DNA of 50,025 nt. It comes from Candidatus Competibacteraceae bacterium (lineage in GTDB: Bacteria > Pseudomonadota > Gammaproteobacteria > Competibacterales > JAHEDQ01). Below the pieces are notes generated by a model, which was not told the origin of the DNA, searched no databases, and saw only the letters and a list, made by a program, of their open reading frames with translations. Shown here piece after piece: positions 44,710 to 50,025 of this stretch; the first letter of the stretch is position 1, and each line of letters starts with the position of its first letter. A program made the position numbers and the translations under genes. The stretch covers positions 1 to 50,025 of the forward strand of contig JAHEDQ010000006.1 in NCBI GenBank assembly GCA_024641125.1, written 5' to 3'.

Positions 44710-45959
44710 GCGGCAAGATCCCGTTCATCCATCAGCGCGTCACCGACGATCCGCCCACTTTGAAAGCCATCTTCGTGAAAACCGTAGGTCCAGTAGGCGC
44801 CGCAGTACCAACTGCGATTGACACCGCTGATCTCTTCCCTGCGCTCGCGCGCCCGAGCCGCTTCCGGGGTATACAGGGGGTGAGCGTAGTCGATCCGCTG
44901 AATGACACGATCGGGGTCGATTTCACCCTGATAGTTCAGGGTGACGAAGAACGTCTCCGGCGCATCGAGACATTGCAGACTGTTCATGTCGTAGGTCACC
45001 GCCACCCGGCTTTGCGGTTCGGGCGGCACGTGATAGTTCCACGCAGCCCAGGCCAGGCGTCGGCGCGGCATCAGGCGGGGATCGGTGTGGAGAACCGCCT
45101 CGTTGTTCTGGAACGGAAGCGCACCCAGAACTTCCCGTTCGGCAGCGCTGGGATCCTCCAACAGGGCCAGGGCCTGATCGCTGTGGCAGGCAAGAACAAC
45201 CTGGTCGAACGCCGCATTTTCCTGATCGGTGGTCACCAGCACACGGTCCGGCCTGCGAACGACGCGCCGCACCGGCATCGCCAGACGGATACGATCCCGA
45301 AAGGGCGCGGCCAGGGCTTCGACGTACTCACGAGATCCCCCGACGACGCTGCGCCACTGGGGACGATCGTTCACGGTCAGGAGACCGTGATTGCGAAAGA
45401 ATTCAATAAAACCCAAAGCGGGGAACTGTTCGATTCTGTCCGGGCAAGCCGACCAGATGGCCGCGCCCATGGGCAGCAGATAGCGATTTCGGAACAACGC
45501 GCCGTAGCGCCCCTGCTCCAAAACCTCCCCGAGCGTGGTGGCAGAATCCAGTTCGCCCATAAGCCGGGGCGCCTCCCGGTTAAAGCGCAGAATGTCCCGC
45601 AACATTCCGTAGAACTGAGGTCGAACCAGGTTGCGCCGTTGCGCGAACAAGGTATTCAGGGTATCCCCGTTGTACTCCAAACCGGATTGCTCGCACCGAA
45701 CGCTGAAGGTCATGGCCGTGTCTTGCGAGGCAACTCCCAGATCTCGCAGCAGGGCGCTGAACCCCGGATAGTTGCGGTCATTGAAAACGATGAATCCGGT
45801 ATCTATCGCATAACTCTTGCCCGCCAGCGGGACATCAATCGTGTTCACGTGGCCGCCGAGGTGGCCACCCGCTTCGAACAGGGTGATGTCGTGACGTTGG
45901 TGGAGCCGATGTGCGACCGTCAGCCCCGAGATGCCACCACCAATGATCGCAATCCTCAT
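44706..45959 (-). CDS. FAD-dependent amine-oxidase-like oxidoreductase
   Basis: 417 residues. The N-terminal dinucleotide fold is IAIIGGGISGLTVAHRLHQ followed by LFEAGGHLGGHVNTID (GG-doublet of the amine oxidase/phytoene desaturase group). The C-terminal end includes GVNRSWYCGAYWTYGFHEDGFQSG, which closes the FAD site. Homologues accompany DUF1365 and Cfa, and probably act on a fatty-acyl chain. ATG 45959 is weakly preceded by a ribosome site; an open frame that ends in an ATGA overlap with it is discussed as a finding. Confidence 0.88.
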   Translation of the reverse strand: MRIAIIGGGISGLTVAHRLHQRHDITLFEAGGHLGGHVNTIDVPLAGKSYAIDTGFIVFNDRNYPGFSALLRDLGVASQDTAMTFSVRCEQSGLEYNGDTLNTLFAQRRNLVRPQFYGMLRDILRFNREAPRLMGELDSATTLGEVLEQGRYGALFRNRYLLPMGAAIWSACPDRIEQFPALGFIEFFRNHGLLTVNDRPQWRSVVGGSREYVEALAAPFRDRIRLAMPVRRVVRRPDRVLVTTDQENAAFDQVVLACHSDQALALLEDPSAAEREVLGALPFQNNEAVLHTDPRLMPRRRLAWAAWNYHVPPEPQSRVAVTYDMNSLQCLDAPETFFVTLNYQGEIDPDRVIQRIDYAHPLYTPEAARARERREEISGVNRSWYCGAYWTYGFHEDGFQSGRIVGDALMDERDLAA

Positions 45960-46109
45960 GCCGACGTCCGACTCGTGACCAGCCTCGGCAATCCCCAGCG
46001 CCGTTCCAGCGGAGCGGCGTCTCTTCTAATGAGTGCCTGAGTCTCCAGCGCGCATGTGCGAACGCCAAGCCAGCCCTCCCGGGCAGCCACGAACTTGATA
46101 GACAGGACA

Positions 46110-46526
46110 CTACAGCCGCGCCTTGATCCGGCGAATGATGGCTCCAAGCACCGGCACCCGCTCGTAGATGAACTCGCCCATATCGAAGTAGTCCCGGTGC
46201 CGGTGGACGCGATCGGCGAAGTGAATGTGAGACAGCCCGCTGAGGGTGATCTCCTGGCCCCGGCGGAAAGTCCCGTGCCGGACATGCATGACCCAGGGAA
46301 TGACCGCCTGGGTCGCGTCCTCCATGCCCGGTTGATATTCGAAACGGCAGCTGAGTACGTCCTGATACAAATTTGCATAGTAGTCACGGAGGACATTAAG
46401 GCCGCATATTTCACGTACGGGATCCTGGAAGTGCACGTCATCGGCATAAATTTCCGACAAGCGATCGAGACAATCGGCGTCGAGCTCATTAAATGTGGCT
46501 TTAAATTTTTCAACAAATGGATACAT
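46110..46526 (-). CDS. NTF2/SnoaL-like small protein
   Basis: A 138-residue protein with the cone-shaped NTF2 fold pattern: FVEKFKATFNELDADCLDRLSEIYADDVHFQDPVREICG at the start and an HIHFADRVHRHRDYFDMGEFIYERVPVLG end. Such proteins bind small hydrophobic ligands or have weak catalytic roles. In related lipid clusters one precedes the oxidoreductase gene, often with an SDR between; no SDR is present here and 150 bp separate the two genes. Likely the first gene of the operon; the 140 bp upstream show no clear promoter consensus. Confidence 0.8.
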   Translation of the reverse strand: MYPFVEKFKATFNELDADCLDRLSEIYADDVHFQDPVREICGLNVLRDYYANLYQDVLSCRFEYQPGMEDATQAVIPWVMHVRHGTFRRGQEITLSGLSHIHFADRVHRHRDYFDMGEFIYERVPVLGAIIRRIKARL

Positions 46527-46666
46527 GGTTCAACGTGAATGTGGCGTGAAGAAGCGCGGAGCTTGTCGAGCCTGCAGCAGGTGGCAGATTGACATATTCA
46601 CTGCGCCGGCTTCAAAGCGGATCGCTGATCGAGCTCTGGTCCGTCGGCAGACGCGAATACATGGTT

Positions 46667-47713
46667 TCAGCAATCGGCACAGGCCGGTGCCGCCAGTTCG
46701 ATGCGCTCGCCGGCACGAAAAACGGTTAACCGAACGGGATCGGACGGTGACTTGTCGCCCATGCGTTTCCGGATCGCAAGATAGGCTTGGCGACCTGCTA
46801 TGGGAATGCCCTCCACCTCCAGGATGACATCTCCGCCCAGAAGCAGGCTGTCGCCGTCGATCGTGATTTCGATACTGCCCTCCCTGAGACCCAATCGCTC
46901 GGACATGGACCCACGGGCCACCCGCTGCACCAGAATGCCCGCACTCTGGGGAAGATTAAGGGCCTCGGCAAGCGGCCCCCGAATATACCTGCCTTCCAGA
47001 CCGGACCAACGCCGTTCCTGGGCCAGCAGCTGGTCCCGCACGGTATTCGACGCCACCGCAAAGCCCAGCCCTTCGTTGCCACCCGAGGTAGATTCGATAT
47101 GGCTGACAATACCGATCAGCTGGCCGTCAAGATTGAACAAAGGCCCACCAGAGTTACCCTGATTGATGGCGGCATCGGTCTGCAGATATTCACCCAGGCC
47201 AAATCCACCATCCAGGGAGTCCGCTGGGCGGCGGGCGCTGATGTGGCCCACTGTCAGCGTGTGTGAGATACCGTAGGGCGCGCCCACCACAAACACCTCC
47301 TCGCCCACGCGAACGGTATCGGAGTCGGCCAGAACGACGGGGTTGATCCCTTCGGGCACATTGCTGAGTTGAATCAAGGCAACATCCGCCATGGGCTCCG
47401 AGGCGATCACCCGGGCCAGTGCCTGGTCGCCGTTAACAAACTGCACGTGTATCGAATCCGCGGTCTGCACCAGGTGTGAAGCGGTCAACGCCTGGCCGTC
47501 GTCGGAGATCAAAACCCCGGATCCCAGACCCGCGGCGCGACTGGGTCGATCAGGATCACTGCCGGGCCGGTGTTTGTAGGCCTCGATGATCAGCACCGCC
47601 GGTTCAACCCGGTCAAAGGCATCACTCAAATCCGTGGCCAAGGCGAAGCATGGGCAGCAAATGACCGCGGGTGCAATCGCCAGTCGGGCGACGAGTTCGG
47701 TGACGCGGTTCAT
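46667..47713 (-). CDS. trypsin-like serine protease with one PDZ domain (HtrA/Deg family)
   Basis: 348 residues. A signal or anchor segment (LAIAPAVICCPCFALA) is followed by the protease domain with TASHLVQTAD (His), MADVALIQL (Asp) and INQGNSGGPLF (Ser), all intact. A single PDZ domain starts near AGILVQRVARGSMSERLGLREG. The layout is like DegS, but a cleavable signal cannot be excluded. It would act on misfolded or signal proteins in the periplasm. ATG 47713 overlaps the kinase stop by four bases (ATGA); the frame to 47851 is inside that gene. Confidence 0.9.
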   Translation of the reverse strand: MNRVTELVARLAIAPAVICCPCFALATDLSDAFDRVEPAVLIIEAYKHRPGSDPDRPSRAAGLGSGVLISDDGQALTASHLVQTADSIHVQFVNGDQALARVIASEPMADVALIQLSNVPEGINPVVLADSDTVRVGEEVFVVGAPYGISHTLTVGHISARRPADSLDGGFGLGEYLQTDAAINQGNSGGPLFNLDGQLIGIVSHIESTSGGNEGLGFAVASNTVRDQLLAQERRWSGLEGRYIRGPLAEALNLPQSAGILVQRVARGSMSERLGLREGSIEITIDGDSLLLGGDVILEVEGIPIAGRQAYLAIRKRMGDKSPSDPVRLTVFRAGERIELAAPACADC

Positions 47714-48609
47714 GAGATCTCCGAAAGCAGCCGATCGAGCATCGACTCCGCCTGGGACAGGTAGCCGGCCCCGAACAGATTCAAATGATTCAGGATGTGA
47801 TAGAGATTGTACAGCGTGCGCCTCAGTGGATAGCCCTCGTCCAGCGGCCAAGCCGCCTGATATGCCGCGTAAAATTCCCGGCTCAGCCCACCGAACAGTT
47901 CAGTCATGGCAAGATCCGCTTCGCGGTCGCCATAGTAACTGGCCGGATCATAAATGACCGGACGGCCCTGGGCGTCATAGCCGATGTTGCCGGACCAGAG
48001 GTCACCGTGGAGCAAAGACGGCACAGGACGATGCCCACCGAGCAAATCGGGCAGCGCATCCTGCAACCGCGCGCCCCGATCAGCGAGACGCGCCGCGAAT
48101 CCGCGGGATGCCGCCAGCTCAAGCTGAAAACCCAGACGATGCTCTGACCAGAACGCGACCCAATCCCGGGAAAACGCGTTGGGCTGCGGGGTGGTCCCCA
48201 GCATATTGTCCCGCACCCAACCGAATTGGTCGCCCGTGGCGCGGTGCAGGGACACCAGCTCGCCGCCGAAACGGGCCTCAGAATCCCGTCGCGGCGGCCC
48301 GAGCGCGATATACTCCAGGACCAACCAGGCGTGTTGACCCTCGCTGCCGGTGCAGACCGGTTTGGGCACCCGAACCGGACCGGCATCATATAGCGTAGCT
48401 AGGGCCGCCGCTTCGTTCATCAGCGCCGGCAAAAAGTCCGCTCGGTTGACCTTCACGAAGAAGGCGTCGTGACCGTCAGACAATCGATAGGCTTCGCTTA
48501 TGCAGCCACCGCTCAGAGGCTGGGGCCGATCCGGGTCGAAGGCCGTACCGGTCTCACCACGGATCTGGTCTATCAGAGGAATCCAGTCGATCAAAGAAGG
48601 TGTGGTCAA
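47710..48609 (-). CDS. fructosamine-kinase-family protein
   Basis: 299 residues with the aminoglycoside/fructosamine kinase fold: PLSGGCISEAYRL glycine loop, AFFVKVNRADFLPALMNEAAAL, WLVLEYIALG hinge, and the catalytic LLHGDLWSGNIGYDAQGRPVIYDPASYYGDREADLAMTELFGG. Members phosphorylate sugar-modified amines on proteins to remove glycation. The start codon is TTG at 48609 with no good ribosome site; no better in-frame start was found nearby. Its stop overlaps the start of the serine protease gene. Confidence 0.9.
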   Translation of the reverse strand: MTTPSLIDWIPLIDQIRGETGTAFDPDRPQPLSGGCISEAYRLSDGHDAFFVKVNRADFLPALMNEAAALATLYDAGPVRVPKPVCTGSEGQHAWLVLEYIALGPPRRDSEARFGGELVSLHRATGDQFGWVRDNMLGTTPQPNAFSRDWVAFWSEHRLGFQLELAASRGFAARLADRGARLQDALPDLLGGHRPVPSLLHGDLWSGNIGYDAQGRPVIYDPASYYGDREADLAMTELFGGLSREFYAAYQAAWPLDEGYPLRRTLYNLYHILNHLNLFGAGYLSQAESMLDRLLSEIS

Positions 48610-48690
48610 GTGATACCAATCGCGTTTCAGTCCTCAACGGCCCAGATGCGAGGTGCCGGGGCTCGCCCCGAGGTATACGCCCGGGTGGGG

Positions 48691-49299
48691 TCAGCCGCCC
48701 GATCTTGCCCAGTTGAGTCGCTCATGGATCGGACTTCGACGCGGGAAATGTGCCTTCAGAAATGCCATCTGATCGGCCAGAATACGGCGTCCCTGCAGGT
48801 AAATGTACTCGGCGTAACTGGGCGTAAACGGAACCGCCATCAGTTCCATGCCCATCTCGTCAGGGTAGGACGCGCCCTTATGGTGATTGCAGCGGCGGCA
48901 GGCGCTGACCACGTTGGTCCAGACATCCTTGCCGCCGCGGCTGATGGGCCGGATGTGATCGCGGGACAGGCCGCCATCGGAAAACTGACCGCCACAGTAA
49001 AGGCACAGGCCGCAATCCCGCCGGAACAAGGCAGGGTTGTTCAGCGGCGGCACATAGTCAATCAAGCGCTCGGATAACGCCCGTGTGTCTCCCTCCGTGG
49101 CGATGATTGAATTTACATCAACGAAGCTGCGCAATCCGCTGCGGGCATTGGTCCCACCCCGAATGCGATACAGACGCGAGCCGCAAGCGTAAGACACCAT
49201 CCCCTGGCTGTACAGCCGGACGGCTTCTCGAAAATCGATCCATTCCAGCGGCATTCCCGACACATCGGTGCGCAGAATCCGGTGATCTAAGGCGTGCAT
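48691..49299 (-). CDS. HNH endonuclease-family protein
   Basis: A 202-residue protein with an N-terminal region (LDHRILRTDVSGMPLEWIDFREAV) and an HNH domain: CLYCGGQFSDGGLSRDHIRPISRGG, TNVVSACRRCNHHKGAS. The C-terminus carries RRILADQMAFLKAHF. This architecture is common and usually chromosomal; the substrate is unknown. GGGGAGA six bases before ATG 49299 fixes the start; the upstream open frame to 49566 has no protein-like composition. A MITE-like repeat lies further upstream. Confidence 0.85.
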   Translation of the reverse strand: MHALDHRILRTDVSGMPLEWIDFREAVRLYSQGMVSYACGSRLYRIRGGTNARSGLRSFVDVNSIIATEGDTRALSERLIDYVPPLNNPALFRRDCGLCLYCGGQFSDGGLSRDHIRPISRGGKDVWTNVVSACRRCNHHKGASYPDEMGMELMAVPFTPSYAEYIYLQGRRILADQMAFLKAHFPRRSPIHERLNWARSGG

Positions 49300-49621
49300 C
49301 AATTCTCCCCAGGCATCAAGTTGATGGACCTGTGCGTAAGCGACTATACACCAAGGGCGCTCGGCCGAAGGCTTCGTCGGGAAGCCCAGATGGCTGGCCG
49401 CAAAATCGATTCGGTCATCCCGTTCACGTACCGGAGTTGTGACCGTACCTTGACAGAGAAATTCGCATGAGGCGCAATAAGGTCGGGTTTCCCGATGTGG
49501 TTGCCGGGATCTTTTTTTATCCATATCCATAAGAATGTCTGCGGTTCTGTGCCGACAGCCTTGCACTTTCGGCCTTTGGGACCGAGACGCGATTTGCGTC
49601 GATCGTTCAGACTCACCCTGG
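49300..49621. other. 322-bp non-coding region upstream of the HNH gene
   Basis: The minus frame of the HNH gene stays open to 49566, but the upstream codons look random. This part should hold the HNH promoter. No repeat or RNA gene was recognised here before copy B begins. Confidence 0.4.
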
Positions 49622-49782
49622 CAAGCCTCTGCTTTATTCTGGTTGAAGCAGATTGTAGGGTGAACTGTGCAGCATGATGGCGCGGATCGCGGAGAAACGT
49701 CGTTCTATTGCCACGAGTTGCAACGACGAAACCGTGCATTTGAGTCCCAGGATGCATGCTCACGAGTAGATTCAGAGGCTCC
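49622..49782 (+). mobile_element. 161-bp MITE-like repeat, copy B
   Basis: Same length, orientation and internal order as copy A. Left end CAAGCCTCTGCTTTATTCTG, right end TAGATTCAGAGGCTCC, forming weaker inverted ends than copy A. The 4-bp flanks are CTGG (49618-49621) and CTAG (49783-49786). Shared inner blocks include GAAGCAGATTG-like, GTGCAGC, GTGCATTTsAGTCCCA and AGAGGCTCCC. Copies differ by scattered substitutions and two compensating one-base indels. It lies between the HNH gene and the terminal gene. Confidence 0.7.
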
Positions 49783-49797
49783 CTAGTTGAGCTGCAG

Positions 49798-49845
49798 CGC
49801 GGCCCCTGAGCCGCGAAATGATTCTGCGACCGAGTCACGTCTCGG
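49798..49845. promoter_or_regulatory. two small hairpins in the leader of the terminal gene
   Basis: CGCGGC-CCCTGA-GCCGCG (49798-49815) and CCGAG-TCACGT-CTCGG (49830-49845) lie 80-130 bp before the last start codon. They could be leader RNA structure or part of an operator. No known riboswitch was recognised. Confidence 0.25.
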
Positions 49846-49924
49846 CGAGGCAACGGTCTGGACTATCAGCATCCAAAGCCGGCCCTGCGACCGGGACAGT
49901 ATTTAGAGATTGGAGAGAACAGTC

Positions 49925-50025
49925 ATGGCGATCCGCATAGGGGTAGCGAAGGAGAGTCGAGAGGGTGAGCGTCGGGTGGCGCTGGACCCGGCGACGGTGA
50001 CGCGATTTGTGAAGCTTGGTGCAGA
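49925..50025 (+). CDS. N-terminus of transhydrogenase alpha subunit or alanine dehydrogenase
   Basis: Only 33 codons are in the window: IRIGVAKESREGERRVALDP followed by ATVTRFVKLGA. This opening (GVxKE...GERRVAL.P..V) belongs to the AlaDH/PNT family. PntA, the NAD-binding subunit of proton-pumping transhydrogenase, is my first choice, alanine dehydrogenase the second. GGAGAG stands about seven bases before the ATG. The gene runs off the right edge. Confidence 0.7.
   Translation, partial: MAIRIGVAKESREGERRVALDPATVTRFVKLGA

Noticed and set aside
49344-49853. A 169-codon minus-strand frame covering repeat copy B
   Set aside because: It spans the repeat and the HNH upstream region; the similar frame in copy A arises from DNA similarity, not from a conserved protein.
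1-50025. tRNA, rRNA and CRISPR arrays
   Set aside because: No GTTCGAATC-type arm with a cloverleaf context, no rRNA-like sequence and no regularly spaced direct repeats were seen.

Overview
The window reads as the chromosome of a GC-rich gammaproteobacterium, probably marine or free-living. The case rests on the gene set: RdgC, SohB, a complete Urt urea transporter beside a UreDABCEFG urease cluster, a PEP-CTERM-type exported protein, a PHB-depolymerase-like esterase and a fatty-acid-modification operon with two cyclopropane-synthase-like methyltransferases. No rRNA, tRNA, CRISPR array, prophage or plasmid function was seen. A genus cannot be named from this stretch. Most genes lie on the minus strand in tightly packed operons with ATGA or GTGA junctions.

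Layout. 1-2002: the 5' two thirds of a MetY-type sulfhydrylase, a small HNH protein and an outer-membrane barrel-like protein. 2413-7851: a complete HAAT (Liv-type) ABC transporter with a kynurenine-formamidase-like alpha/beta hydrolase at the end of the operon. 8123-9775: a PHB-depolymerase-like esterase and a hemerythrin protein. 9944-20751: a urea acquisition and degradation module, transcribed leftwards as urtABCDE then ureDABCEFG. Upstream of urtA there is a good sigma-54 promoter candidate and two NtrC-like sites, which suggests nitrogen-limitation control. 20998-29921: mostly single genes: DUF3179, a small membrane protein, a D-cysteine-desulfhydrase-family enzyme, SohB, a dienoyl-CoA-reductase-like SDR, a carboxymuconolactone-decarboxylase-like gene broken by one in-frame TAG, RdgC, a PEP-CTERM protein and an amidase.

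30123-38643: a large membrane PAS-PAS-GGDEF-EAL protein whose EAL domain has lost several catalytic residues, then four small envelope-related genes (DUF302, lipoprotein, rhomboid protease, unknown), a DUF3617 protein and an NhaP-type antiporter. 38844-49299 is entirely leftward: an HNH protein, a fructosamine-kinase/serine-protease pair, then an operon of NTF2-like protein, flavin oxidoreductase, DUF1365, cyclopropane synthase, DUF2878, DUF1295 and a second cyclopropane-synthase-like enzyme, then mtaB. The window ends inside a gene that looks like the alpha subunit of transhydrogenase or alanine dehydrogenase.

Two observations stand out. First, two 161-bp repeats at 36632-36792 and 49622-49782 have imperfect terminal inverted repeats and CTAG-like 4-bp flanks, and look like a non-autonomous (MITE-like) element; one copy ends only 12 bp before the antiporter start codon. 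Second, the fatty-acid operon resembles gene sets linked in other bacteria to singlet-oxygen responses and furan fatty acids, but carries an extra methyltransferase/DUF1295 pair. Starts, domain limits and regulatory sites were judged by eye without database searches.
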